Origin: Myxococcales bacterium
Lineage (GTDB): Bacteria; Myxococcota_A; Polyangia; Polyangiales; Ga0077539
Direction of reading: 5' to 3'
DNA: 64,000 bases
Assembly: GCA_016793325.1 (NCBI GenBank)
Contig: JAEUKI010000087.1
Span: forward strand, 219,910-283,909
Shown here one piece after another: positions 47,096 through 55,893 of the stretch. The position numbers and the translations under genes are program-made. Each line of letters begins with the position of its first letter. The stretch's first letter is position 1. The notes under the pieces are model-generated. The model was not told the DNA's origin, searched no databases, and saw only the letters and a program-made list of their open reading frames with translations.

Positions 47096-49387
47096 ATGGA
47101 GGCTCCGTCGCTCGACGCTCGCAACCAAGTCCCATCGTTGCGCGCTTCGCGCGTGCGGTTCGTTCCGCTCGATGGCGCGTGGCTCGCGTTCGACAGAGAC
47201 ACAGGAACGCGCTGGCTCGTTCGCTCCGAGGCCACGCGATCGGTCGAGCAGCGCGCGCCGTTGCTCGCGCTCTTCTCGCCGAGCCACGCGTGCAATCTCG
47301 CGTGCTCGTTTTGCTACCGCGACCCGTCCGTTGCGAGCGTCTGGACCGTCGATCGCGCGTTCGAAATGCTCTCGCGACTGTCCGACGAAGGGACGCTCGA
47401 GGTCGCCTTCGGCGGCGGGGAGCCCTTTGCGTACAAGGGCTTCGTCGAGCTCGCGACGCGCCTCGCGACCGAGACGCCGCTGGTCGTTCACGCGACCACC
47501 AACGGAACGCTCGTCACGCGCGACAACGCGCGGGCGCTCCGCGGTCACGTCCGCGAGTTTCGTGTGTCGGCGTACGACGCGACGCCGTGGCGACGCGCGG
47601 TCGAGCTGCTCGCGGGCAACGGATTTTCGACGGGCGTTCATTGGCTCGTCACGCCCGAGCGCGCGCGATCCGTCCGCGCGTTCGCCCGCGAAGCGCTCGC
47701 CCTCGGCGCGCGAAAGCTCTTTCTGCTCAGCTACCACGGCGACGATCGATCGATGCACCTCGACCGGGAGTCGCTCGACGCGCTCGCGGAAGAGATTCGA
47801 TCGCTCAGTGAATTTCCAATCGAAATCGGACTCTCGGCGTGCTGGGGCGACCGGCTCGAACCGATCCCCAAGCTCGTCCCCGACCGAGGCGCAGACTGCG
47901 GGGCAGGGGACCTCTTCGTGTCGATCGGGCCCGATGGAAGGGTGTCTCCGTGCAGCTTTCACCATCAACGACGGCTCGCGCACAACGGCGACGAAGTGCT
48001 CGACGCGTGGCGCGCCCTGCGCAACGCGGGCCCGGCGCGCGCGCCCGGCTGCCGCCGCACACAGATTCAACCGAGCCTCCGCGACGGCGTCTTTCGTTGG
48101 CGCGCGTACAGCGGAAACAACAGCGTCGATTGCCTCGTCGTCGGCCGCTTCGCCACGCCGGGCGTCGCCGAAGACGCCGTCCGCGAGCTTCGCGCGATCA
48201 TCAGCGAGCCGCAGCGCGACCTGCTCGCGCAAGCGTGGGAGGGCTATCGCGATCCGCGCGTGGCGTTCGCGGGCGTACGCGGCGAAGACCAACGCACGGC
48301 CGCGGTGATCGCCGAAGAGCAGCTCGAGATCGACGACGCGTGGATTCGCGAGGTCGCCACTTGGGAAAATCCCCCGAGCGCCGTCACGCGGTACGCCCGC
48401 GCGCTCGGCGCAGAGGCGCGCGCGAGCACGCTCCGTCCGTCGATCGAAGACCCAGATGTCTTGCTCTCGTTCGGGACGCTCGCCATCTACGACCAGGGAA
48501 CGACGCTCGAGCCCTTTCGCGACCTCGCGTGGCTCTGGGCCCTGCGCGGCGGCCGCGTCTACGACGTCTCGCGCGAGCGCACGATCGTGTGGGCCGCCCT
48601 CGCGTCGAGCGACGAGGCCGCGCGCGAATGCGCAGCGTCGCTCGACGGCGTCCATCGCGGAGCGAGCGTCTGGGGCACGGTGGACCTCGGTCAGTGGTCG
48701 CCCCAACGCGCTGGCGTCCGCCCCGAGCTGCGAATCGTCGCGCTCCGTCGCGCCCTCGAAGAGCGCGGACTTCGCTACGAAGCGGACCTCGTACGCGGCG
48801 AGCGAAGAGTCGAGATCGACGTCGAGCGAACGTTGGCGTCGCTCCGTCGCAAGCCTCGCGAGCCCGTGGTTCGACTGCGCGTCGATTCGCTCGGTCCCGA
48901 GAGCGACGCGTGCATGACCGCGCTCGAGCGCCTCTCGAGCGACCCGTCCACCATGTCCGAGTGGGCGCGGCAGAGGCTCTCGGGGTCCCGTCGCTGGCCT
49001 GTGGACTTCGCGTTTCGTCGGTACGGGCGTGCGCTCTTCGTGGAGGCCGAGCGCATGCCGTTCATCCTCGGCCGCGGGTTGGTCCTTCGCGACACGAACA
49101 CGCCGTGGACCGTCGAGGCGCGCGACGTTCGTCTCACCGTCGGGCTCATCGAAGACGAGCCCGCGTCGCGCGCGGCGGCGCGACTACGCTCATTTGGACT
49201 GACCCCCACCGCGCTCGAAGACGAGCGCCGCGCCACGATCGACACCGACGACCCCCTTGCGGTGCTCGACCGTATCGCGAAGGTCGTCGATCGCCGCGAC
49301 ACGCTCTTTACAGCGTCGATGCGACCAACGGACCCGATCCGCGCAGCGTTCGAGCACGTTCAGTGGCGGCTCGGAGTGAACCTCTGA
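47096..49387 (+). CDS. Radical SAM protein with long C-terminal extension
   Basis: 763 residues from ATG 47096; the frame stays open upstream to 46709 without coding character. The radical SAM site is Cys66, Cys70 and Cys73 in 'HACNLACSFCYRD', followed by 'VAFGGGEPF' and 'HATTNGTLV'. A SPASM-like region lies at about 265-290 ('DCGAGDLFVSIGPDGRVSPC'). Beyond about residue 330 come more than 400 residues without a recognisable domain, rich in Arg/Glu, perhaps two repeated halves. SPASM enzymes usually modify peptides, but no precursor peptide gene was found nearby. Ends 12 bases from a convergent gene. Confidence 0.85.
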   Translation: MEAPSLDARNQVPSLRASRVRFVPLDGAWLAFDRDTGTRWLVRSEATRSVEQRAPLLALFSPSHACNLACSFCYRDPSVASVWTVDRAFEMLSRLSDEGTLEVAFGGGEPFAYKGFVELATRLATETPLVVHATTNGTLVTRDNARALRGHVREFRVSAYDATPWRRAVELLAGNGFSTGVHWLVTPERARSVRAFAREALALGARKLFLLSYHGDDRSMHLDRESLDALAEEIRSLSEFPIEIGLSACWGDRLEPIPKLVPDRGADCGAGDLFVSIGPDGRVSPCSFHHQRRLAHNGDEVLDAWRALRNAGPARAPGCRRTQIQPSLRDGVFRWRAYSGNNSVDCLVVGRFATPGVAEDAVRELRAIISEPQRDLLAQAWEGYRDPRVAFAGVRGEDQRTAAVIAEEQLEIDDAWIREVATWENPPSAVTRYARALGAEARASTLRPSIEDPDVLLSFGTLAIYDQGTTLEPFRDLAWLWALRGGRVYDVSRERTIVWAALASSDEAARECAASLDGVHRGASVWGTVDLGQWSPQRAGVRPELRIVALRRALEERGLRYEADLVRGERRVEIDVERTLASLRRKPREPVVRLRVDSLGPESDACMTALERLSSDPSTMSEWARQRLSGSRRWPVDFAFRRYGRALFVEAERMPFILGRGLVLRDTNTPWTVEARDVRLTVGLIEDEPASRAAARLRSFGLTPTALEDERRATIDTDDPLAVLDRIAKVVDRRDTLFTASMRPTDPIRAAFEHVQWRLGVNL

Positions 49388-49399
49388 GCCGTCGCCGCG

Positions 49400-52054
49400 C
49401 TAGACTGTAGACGCGACGCTCTCGATCCACGCTCGGACCGAGGGCTCGTCGGTCAGTCGTCCCGCGCACGAGGCGTTGCCGCTCGCGACCGACTCGATGT
49501 CCGCGCGCGTGCGCCGGCCCGTCGCGACGAGCCACGCGACGCCGAGCGCGAACGCCGCGAGCGACTGCTCGCTCGACGCGAGCTTCTTGACGCGCTCGAG
49601 CAGCGCTTCGACCGCCTTTTTCACAGGCGTTCCGTACATCGGGTGCGTGGTGTTGACGCTCTGCTGCGCGAGCTTCCACAGCGCGAGCGCTGTCTCGCGC
49701 ACCGCCGCGCGGTCGTCGCTCTCCGAGAAGAGCCCCGACGCGAGCTGACGGCCCATGATGGTCGCCGGTGCTTCGGGTGTCGCCGCGAGCTTCGTCGAAG
49801 GAGCCGCGGCGCGCGCGTCCGAAGCGCTCGAGCCGCCGATGCCGAGCATCGACGCGACGCGCCCGAGCATCGAGGGCTTGCTCTCTTTCGCCTTGGATTT
49901 CTCCGCCTCTTCGCGCTGAATCGGCGCGCCGCCGTACAGCTTGCTCTCGACGACCTCTTCGCATTCGTCGTCGGCGAACGCGTCCATCGGAGCCGACATC
50001 GAGGCGGGCGGTGGCGGCGCCATGGGTCCCGCAGACCTGGGAGCCTGCGGCATGGGGGAGGGAGCCATTGCTGCGGGGCGCGCGACGCTCGCGGCGGGCG
50101 CCGGTCGTGGCGCGCCAGTTGGCGGAGGGGGCGCAGCGCGCTTCTTGCGCGGGTTGGCCGTGCTCGTGCGGTTGGTGTTGCGGCCTCCTTGCGAGATCGA
50201 GAGCTCGTCGTCGTCGCTGTCGAGATCGGCCACCATCGCCCAGCCCGCCGGGGCGTTGACAGGAACGACCCTCGTCGCGCTCGCGCCGCCCTCTGCGCGA
50301 CGTTCGCCCGATCGCTTCTCGACAACGACGAAGCTCGTGTACTGCGAGGACACTCCGTGCGCGACGGACAGCTCGATGATCCGCGCCTTCATCGCGTCGG
50401 CGCGACGGCCTTCGAGCTTCTGCCGCTCGAAATCCGCGATGCGCTCGCTCGCCCAGAGCTTGGCCACCGCGGGCCGCTCGCTGCGTTCGGGGAGGTCCAG
50501 CGGAACTTCGACGACCCAGGCTTCGTTGCCGACGCGGCCGCGGACGACGGCTTTGCCTACGCCTCCGCGCTCGTACCGACCGTAGACGACCCACGGCTCG
50601 GCGTCGACGAGCGGCGCGAGCGCGCCCGGCGCGAGCTCTCCGACGTCGAGACCCTCGAAGTGAACGCTCACGTCTCCGACGCGCGGCGCGATCGCACGCG
50701 CAAACTGCGCGACGACCTTGTCTTCGATGCGCTCGCCAGGATGAATGAACTCGACTGCGCCCGCGGTCTCTCGCGCGAGGTCGCGCAAGAGCTGGTCGCT
50801 CACGTTGGTCCCGATCCCGAACGAGTACACTCGGAGGCCCTTGGCCTGGGCGAGCACGGATCGGAGAATCTCCTGTTCATTTCCAACCTGACCGTCGGTC
50901 AGTAGAACAAGGATCCCGTGAGGATTGTTGCGCGCGGCCTCGGTCATCGGCTGCAAGAGCTCGGTTCCACCGGAGGCGATGAGCGAGGCGACCCACGCGT
51001 CCGCGCGCTCGAGGGTCTTTTGCGTGAACACAACGCTCTCGCGCGCGAAGCTCCGATGCGACGACTCGAAGGCGACGACGTTGAAGCGATCGCCTTCGCG
51101 CAAGTGTCGCAAGCAGAGCCGAAGCGCAGCCCGCGCTTGAACGATCGACTCGCCGTCCATCGAACCGGACGTGTCGATCAAGAACGTCACGTCGTTGGGG
51201 CGCTTGGACGAGCGGAGCTCGAAGAGGTCCGGGAGGACCGAGAGCGCGAAGTAGCCGTCGCCGTCGGCGGCTTTGTGCGCGCAGACCGTGGCGAGCTGCT
51301 CCGTCCCCGTTCCGCGGATCTCGACGACGATGTCGCGATCGAGCGGCTCTTCGTCGCGCGCGAAGCTCACGCGCGCTCGGCCGCGCCCTTCGCTGCGAAC
51401 CGCGACGCGGTGCGACGGCGAGGACACTTGCACCTCGCGACCGAGGTCGAGCAGCAGATCGAGCGTCACGCGGTAGGGCGCAGCGCCGATGACGGGCGTG
51501 ATGCGATCGGCGTCGGGCACTTGCGTCGTCGGGTTCGCGTGACCGTGGCCCGTGCGGCTCCCCGCGGCGGCGCCGGGGATGTACCGCGGCGCGACGAGCG
51601 TGGGAATCATCACGCGCATCGACCCTTCGTCGAGCTGCACGCGCTGGACGTACTCGACCTCGATGACCGTCTTCTCGCCCGGGAGCAGGTTGCCCACGCT
51701 CGCGGTGAAGACGTTCTTTCGCTCTTGCTCGAGGAGCGCGGCGCCGTGGCCCGCGACGAGCGCGTCGTCGTACGCGCGAAACGCCTGCTCGCGCTCCTTC
51801 ACGACGCCCTCGACCACGCGCCCCGCGCACTCCATACGAAAGCCCGTCAGCGTCGCGTCGCTCGGGAGCGGAAATGTGTAGACGCTCTCGATCGCCTGCG
51901 ACTCGAGGTTCACGTACGTCTGCCGCACGCGCACGTGCGCGTGGCCGCCGAGCACTTCTCCTTCGATCGCGACGCCTTCGAGCGCGACCGCGCGCCCGTC
52001 CTTCGTCCGCAGTCCACCCGTCCAGTTGCGCTCCGTTGCTCCCTCGATACTCAT
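49400..52054 (-). CDS. VIT and VWA domain protein
   Basis: 884 residues from ATG 52054 after GGAG. An N-terminal VIT domain (about 10-140, 'VRVRQTYVNLESQAIESVYTFPLP', read in parts) is followed by a beta domain and a VWA domain (about 285-450) with intact MIDAS 'FLIDTSGSMDGES'. The region after it is helical, then comes a Pro/Ala-rich linker (about 650-760), and a helical C-terminal domain of about 120 residues. There is no signal peptide. Related proteins are inter-alpha-trypsin-inhibitor-like and often work in protein complexes. A MerR-type regulator lies upstream on the same strand. Confidence 0.9.
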   Translation of the reverse strand: MSIEGATERNWTGGLRTKDGRAVALEGVAIEGEVLGGHAHVRVRQTYVNLESQAIESVYTFPLPSDATLTGFRMECAGRVVEGVVKEREQAFRAYDDALVAGHGAALLEQERKNVFTASVGNLLPGEKTVIEVEYVQRVQLDEGSMRVMIPTLVAPRYIPGAAAGSRTGHGHANPTTQVPDADRITPVIGAAPYRVTLDLLLDLGREVQVSSPSHRVAVRSEGRGRARVSFARDEEPLDRDIVVEIRGTGTEQLATVCAHKAADGDGYFALSVLPDLFELRSSKRPNDVTFLIDTSGSMDGESIVQARAALRLCLRHLREGDRFNVVAFESSHRSFARESVVFTQKTLERADAWVASLIASGGTELLQPMTEAARNNPHGILVLLTDGQVGNEQEILRSVLAQAKGLRVYSFGIGTNVSDQLLRDLARETAGAVEFIHPGERIEDKVVAQFARAIAPRVGDVSVHFEGLDVGELAPGALAPLVDAEPWVVYGRYERGGVGKAVVRGRVGNEAWVVEVPLDLPERSERPAVAKLWASERIADFERQKLEGRRADAMKARIIELSVAHGVSSQYTSFVVVEKRSGERRAEGGASATRVVPVNAPAGWAMVADLDSDDDELSISQGGRNTNRTSTANPRKKRAAPPPPTGAPRPAPAASVARPAAMAPSPMPQAPRSAGPMAPPPPASMSAPMDAFADDECEEVVESKLYGGAPIQREEAEKSKAKESKPSMLGRVASMLGIGGSSASDARAAAPSTKLAATPEAPATIMGRQLASGLFSESDDRAAVRETALALWKLAQQSVNTTHPMYGTPVKKAVEALLERVKKLASSEQSLAAFALGVAWLVATGRRTRADIESVASGNASCAGRLTDEPSVRAWIESVASTV

Positions 52055-52122
52055 CGCACTCCTCACTTCTGCGCCGTGTTGCGCTGCCAATGTCTTCCTG
52101 TGTTTCGCGAGGCGGCTCGCGT

Positions 52123-52629
52123 TCAGCGTCGTCGCCCGAGCGACGCGCGCACGCGCTCTGCGAGCGCCTCTGCGTCCCATCCAGCGTCCTCGCGCACCGA
52201 CAGCTCGACGCCGTCTGCGAGGACGAACTTGACCCACCGCTCGCCGCCCGAGCGCGTCACGGGACGCAGCCGCGCGCGGAACGGACCGTCGCCCGCGACC
52301 GTCTCGGGCTCGGGTCGCTCGCTCTTGATCGAGCGATCGAGCCGGTCGAGCATGAGTCGAACGTCTGCGTCGCTCTTTCCCTCGAGCTCCGAAGCGATCG
52401 CGTCGAGCGGCAGGTACCGCTCGTCTTGCAGTCGCTTGATGAGCCGAAGTCGGTTCAGGTGCCCTTCGCCGTACACCGTGTCGCGCCCGCGAAACACGGG
52501 CGGCGCGAGCAGCCCCCGCTGCACGTAGTAGCGGATCGTGCGCACGGACACGTCCGCCTCTGCGGCAAGCTCGTCGAGCTTGAACGCCCTCTGCTCCGAG
52601 GCGTCGTCGGTTGGACCATCTCGATACAT
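52123..52629 (-). CDS. MerR-family transcriptional regulator
   Basis: 168 residues from ATG 52629. The winged-helix motif is typical: 'FKLDELAAEADVSVRTIRYYVQRGLL', then 'YGEGHLNRLRLIKRLQ'. The effector half carries no Cys, so it is not a classical metal sensor. The upstream AT-rich stretch has a promoter so close that the message would be almost leaderless. The VIT/VWA gene begins 68 bases downstream and is its likely target. Confidence 0.88.
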   Translation of the reverse strand: MYRDGPTDDASEQRAFKLDELAAEADVSVRTIRYYVQRGLLAPPVFRGRDTVYGEGHLNRLRLIKRLQDERYLPLDAIASELEGKSDADVRLMLDRLDRSIKSERPEPETVAGDGPFRARLRPVTRSGGERWVKFVLADGVELSVREDAGWDAEALAERVRASLGRRR

Positions 52630-52639
52630 GACACCGCCA

Positions 52640-52667
52640 GTTGTAAACAAACCATCTGCGATGTCAA
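52640..52667 (-). promoter_or_regulatory. Sigma70-type promoter of the MerR gene
   Basis: On the minus strand TTGACA (52662-52667) and TACAAC (52640-52645) are 16 bases apart in a markedly AT-rich stretch. A start about 7 bases later falls near 52633, four bases before the ATG, implying a leaderless or nearly leaderless message. A small palindrome CATC-TGC-GATG (52653-52663) sits in the spacer, a place where MerR proteins bind. Confidence 0.5.
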
Positions 52668-52725
52668 GTAGTCACTATCGAAACAGTATCAATGGTATGT
52701 TGTTTTTGTGCCTAGTATACGGAAT

Positions 52726-53541
52726 TTATTCGCGAAACCAGCGGATGATCGCCTCGATTGCGGGGATCGTGGCCGTGAAGTGATTACCTGCCACCATCGT
52801 GGCACTCGTGTCGCAATCGCTTCTCCGCGCCCGCTCGACCGCGCGATACACGTGCGGCCGGAGCTCGATCTCTTCGCTGCCGAAGTACATCCGCAGCGGC
52901 GCTCGAATCGAGCCCATGAAATCAACGGGCGAGCGCATCTCGAGCTCGCGCTCGTCGCGCGCGTCGAAGACGGCGTACGACGGGTAGTACCGGAGCACCG
53001 GCCGGAGGTCGGGCCAGCCCGAGATGCTCGCGACCTTCGCGAAACGATCGGACGCCGCCGCCGCGAGCATCGCGAGGACCGCGCCCGCGCTGTGCCCTGC
53101 GATCATCACGCGCGAGGGGTCGACCGAGGGGAGCGACGCGAGCGCCTCTGCCGCGGCGAGCACGTCGTCGACCTCGTCGTAGTAGAGAGAAAACGCGCCG
53201 TCCTGCCCGTTTTCGCCGCGCAACACCAGCGTCATCGTGACGAACCCCGCGTCTCGAAACCGCTGCGCCTGCACGGCCGCTTCGTGGGTAAACGCGAACT
53301 GACCGTGGAGGTAGAGCACCGCGGCGCGGCGCTCGCTTGCGGTGTTTGCCGAGTGATCGACGTGCGCCCGCAACAAGAGCGAGCCGGATCGCACAAGCAT
53401 CAACGTCGTCTCTGGCGGAAGCTCCTCGCGGGGCGCGGGTTGAATCGACCCGCGACGAACCAAGAGCCGCGTTTCGAATGAGCCGCGCGCCCGAGCGTAC
53501 GCGCTCGACGCGGCCGGCGAAGCAGATCGTCCGGTGTCCAT
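52726..53541 (-). CDS. Alpha/beta hydrolase (dienelactone-hydrolase/prolyl-oligopeptidase-like)
   Basis: 271 residues from ATG 53541. Motifs are 'AAVLYLHGQFAF' as oxyanion region, nucleophile elbow 'GHSAG', and the catalytic His in 'AGNHFTATIP'. It has no signal peptide. The gene is divergent from the VOC protein gene, with a twin palindromic operator between them that may control both. Confidence 0.82.
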   Translation of the reverse strand: MDTGRSASPAASSAYARARGSFETRLLVRRGSIQPAPREELPPETTLMLVRSGSLLLRAHVDHSANTASERRAAVLYLHGQFAFTHEAAVQAQRFRDAGFVTMTLVLRGENGQDGAFSLYYDEVDDVLAAAEALASLPSVDPSRVMIAGHSAGAVLAMLAAAASDRFAKVASISGWPDLRPVLRYYPSYAVFDARDERELEMRSPVDFMGSIRAPLRMYFGSEEIELRPHVYRAVERARRSDCDTSATMVAGNHFTATIPAIEAIIRWFRE

Positions 53542-53605
53542 CGCAGCGACAAACAGTGTACGCCCGAGGCCGCGTCGCGAGCCCTCGCGGCGGCCGCAAC
53601 TACGG

Positions 53606-53650
53606 ATGACCGCTGGTCATACTGAAATTCACCAATATGACCTTGGGTCA
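53606..53650. promoter_or_regulatory. Twin palindromic operator TGACC-N3-GGTCA
   Basis: Two palindromes of one design: ATGACC-GCT-GGTCAT (53606-53620) and TGACC-TTG-GGTCA (53638-53650). Their centres are about 31 bp apart, three helical turns, so both face the same side of the DNA. The half-sites also combine as GGTCATA (53615-53621) and TATGACC (53636-53642). It lies between divergent genes in an AT-rich patch, as expected for a repressor operator. Confidence 0.62.
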
Positions 53651-53750
53651 CTAATGAGGCTCCTCGGCGCTCGAATTCGCGGTGGGCGCCTCGGCCGCTG
53701 TGCGATGGCGCTTCGAGTTTGCGCGGTGATCCCAGTACGCTCTGCGGGGC

Positions 53751-54395
53751 ATGGCCAACATCTTTGGCGTCTCGCACGTCGACGTCGCGGTTTCGGACAT
53801 CCCTCGCGCGTTGGGGATCTATCAGCGTTGCTTGGGATTTCCGGTCTTGCGATCGGGGGAGGGGTTTTGCGACCTCGACGCGCCGCCGATCCGCGTGCGG
53901 CTGCTCGAGACCAAGCGCCCCGAGGCCCGCGCCGCGCTGCGCATCCAGACGTCGCAAGTCGAGCAAGCGATCGACGAGCTCGTCGCCGCTGGCTGCACGT
54001 TGCTCTACCCCGCCGCACGCACAGCGATTCAAGAGCTCGTCGGGAGCGTTCGTGACCCAGACGGAAACATCCTCTCGCTCTGGCGCGAGCTCTCGGAGGA
54101 CGAGTACGACTTCGTGCCGGCGCTTCCGAAGGTGCTCACGTGGACGTCGGAGGCCGAGCAGCTCATGCAGGCGCTGTTGCGCAGCGTTCCTGCGTTGTTT
54201 CGGGCGCTCGCGCGCTTTCGCGTGACCCGCGAAGCCGAGCTGCTCGCCGAGCGAACGAAGGTCGTCACGCGCGAAGAGGTCATCCGCGGGTTCATCCTCG
54301 CGAGCCCCCGCGTCACCCGCGAGCGCAACCGCAAGCCGCTCGTCGACAACGGAATCGACGTGGATCGCTACAAGGCCGACTGGGAAGCCGACTGA
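53751..54395 (+). CDS. VOC-family protein with PCP_red-like tail
   Basis: 214 residues from ATG 53751. The N-terminal 115 residues are a glyoxalase/bleomycin-resistance (VOC) domain ('FGVSHVDVAVSDIPRALGIYQRCLGFPV', read in parts; 'VRDPDGNILSLWRE'). The C-terminal 75 residues ('LLRSVPALFRALARFRV', 'VVTREEVIRGFI') resemble the small helical PCP_red domain of protochlorophyllide reductase, often found fused to other enzymes. VOC proteins use a divalent metal for isomerase, dioxygenase or binding roles. The substrate is unknown. Confidence 0.8.
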   Translation: MANIFGVSHVDVAVSDIPRALGIYQRCLGFPVLRSGEGFCDLDAPPIRVRLLETKRPEARAALRIQTSQVEQAIDELVAAGCTLLYPAARTAIQELVGSVRDPDGNILSLWRELSEDEYDFVPALPKVLTWTSEAEQLMQALLRSVPALFRALARFRVTREAELLAERTKVVTREEVIRGFILASPRVTRERNRKPLVDNGIDVDRYKADWEAD

Positions 54396-54454
54396 ACGGC
54401 CGCGCGTGACGTTCGCGCTTCACGGACGCGCGGGCTCGCGCAACACTCCGGGCC

Positions 54455-55762
54455 GTGTCTCGCGACTCGACGCTCACGCCGACGCTCGTTCTCCAAGGAT
54501 TCGGCGTAGCGCTCGGCGACCGCGTGATCCTCGCCGACGTGAGCTTCTCGCTCGCGCCCATGACGCTCACCGCGCTGTTCGGCCCCGTGGGCGCTGGCAA
54601 GTCGACGCTCCTTCGCACGCTCGCGGGTCTCAACGACGCGCACCCCTCGCTCCGGGTGTGGGGGAGGGCGACGCTCGACAACGCGGCGCTCGACGCAGCG
54701 CATCGCCCCGCGCTCGTCACGCAGAGCGCGAAGCTCATGCTCGGCACGGTGCTCGACAACGTCCTCGCTCACGAGCCGCTCGGATCGAACCCGAGCTCAT
54801 CGAAGCGCCAGCGCGCGATCGAAGTGCTCGAACGATCGTCGCTCTCGTCGCTGGCCGCGCGGCTCGACGCGCCGGTCGTCGAGCTCTCCACCGTCGAGCA
54901 ACGCATGCTCGCCATCGCGCGAACGTGCGTGACCAAGCCGAGCGTGCTCTTCGTCGACGAGCCCACGCACGGGCTCGCCGAAGACGAATCACGGGCGCTG
55001 CTCGAGCTGCTCGCGCTCGAGGCGACGAGGCGGACCGTGCTGTTCGTGACGCACAGGATCGATCAGGCGCAGGCGGTGTCCGACCAAGCTGTGCTCCTCG
55101 CGAGCGGCCGCGTGGTCGAAGCCGCGCCTTCGAAGTTCTTCTTCGGCGCCCCGAGGCACGAGCTCACGCGACAGTTTTTGCGCACGGGCTCGTGCCCGAC
55201 GATGTCGCCCGACGCGAAGCCCGAAGAGCTCGAAGAAGACGTCACGCCGCCGCCGCCGTTGCCCGAGTCCGCGACGATCGCCTCCGTCGAAGATCGAGGT
55301 CCGCCGGGCTTTCGGTGGCTCGTTCCGGGCAAGCTCTCGGGATGCGCGCGGCCCGGACTGATGGGCCCGCTCGAGCTCGACCTCGACGCCTTCGTCCGGC
55401 TCGGCATCGACGTGTTGGTCACGCTCGAAGAAGCGCCGTTGCCGCAAGTGCCGCTCGAAGCGCGGGGGATCACCTCGGTGCACGTCCCGATTCGCGACAT
55501 GCACCCGCCGACGCTTCAGGTCGCGCTCGAGCTCTGCGAGTCGATCGAACAATGGCTCTCTGAAGGAAAGCGCATCTGCGTCCATTGCCGCGCAGGCCTC
55601 GGTCGCACGGGGACGATCCTCGTCGCGTGGCTCATTTTCCGAGGCGAGAGCGCGCCCGCGGCCCTCGATCACGCGCGCGGAGTCGAGCGGTACTGGGTCG
55701 AGTCCGACGCGCAGCTCGCGTTTCTCGCGCGGTTCTGGGACGCGTTGCGCGACACAGCCTGA
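54455..55762 (+). CDS. PstB-like ABC ATPase fused to dual-specificity phosphatase
   Basis: 435 residues from a GTG. Residues 8-240 are an ABC ATPase: Walker A 'GPVGAGKST' (43-51), Q-loop 'VTQSAK', signature degenerate as 'LSTVEQ', Walker B 'VLFVDEP' and H-loop His200. 'STLLRTLAGLND' and the following strand resemble PstB-type phosphate importers. No permease gene is near. After a linker of Glu/Pro residues, residues 290-435 form a tyrosine/dual-specificity phosphatase with the P-loop 'VHCRAGLGRTG' (Cys378, Arg384) and general acid Asp348. I know of no described protein with this pairing. It may use one domain to control the other. Confidence 0.9.
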   Translation: MSRDSTLTPTLVLQGFGVALGDRVILADVSFSLAPMTLTALFGPVGAGKSTLLRTLAGLNDAHPSLRVWGRATLDNAALDAAHRPALVTQSAKLMLGTVLDNVLAHEPLGSNPSSSKRQRAIEVLERSSLSSLAARLDAPVVELSTVEQRMLAIARTCVTKPSVLFVDEPTHGLAEDESRALLELLALEATRRTVLFVTHRIDQAQAVSDQAVLLASGRVVEAAPSKFFFGAPRHELTRQFLRTGSCPTMSPDAKPEELEEDVTPPPPLPESATIASVEDRGPPGFRWLVPGKLSGCARPGLMGPLELDLDAFVRLGIDVLVTLEEAPLPQVPLEARGITSVHVPIRDMHPPTLQVALELCESIEQWLSEGKRICVHCRAGLGRTGTILVAWLIFRGESAPAALDHARGVERYWVESDAQLAFLARFWDALRDTA

Positions 55763-55837
55763 CGTCGGAGCGCGAAGGCGGGCGGTGTGGGACACACACA
55801 AATACCAAATACCAACCGATCGTCGCCGTTCGGGTGT

Positions 55838-55855
55838 ACAAACGAAACGGTTTGT
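55838..55855. promoter_or_regulatory. Palindrome upstream of the Roadblock-like gene
   Basis: ACAAAC-GAAACG-GTTTGT lies 39 bases upstream of the ATG at 55894, in a short A-rich stretch that also contains the direct repeat AAATACC-AAATACC (about 55800-55813). It could be an operator or a -35-region site. Confidence 0.4.
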
Positions 55856-55893
55856 CGCACCAAAGGGCCGGGGCGAGACCATCGGAGACCACT

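Noticed and set aside
46744..47295. Open frame on the minus strand opposite the start of the radical SAM gene
   Set aside because: It crosses the palindromic element and the C10 tract, and shows no ribosome-binding site, signal or motif.
52806..52821. TGGCAC-N5-TCGCA as a sigma54 promoter
   Set aside because: It lies inside the hydrolase coding sequence, points against that gene, and no gene start follows it on that strand.
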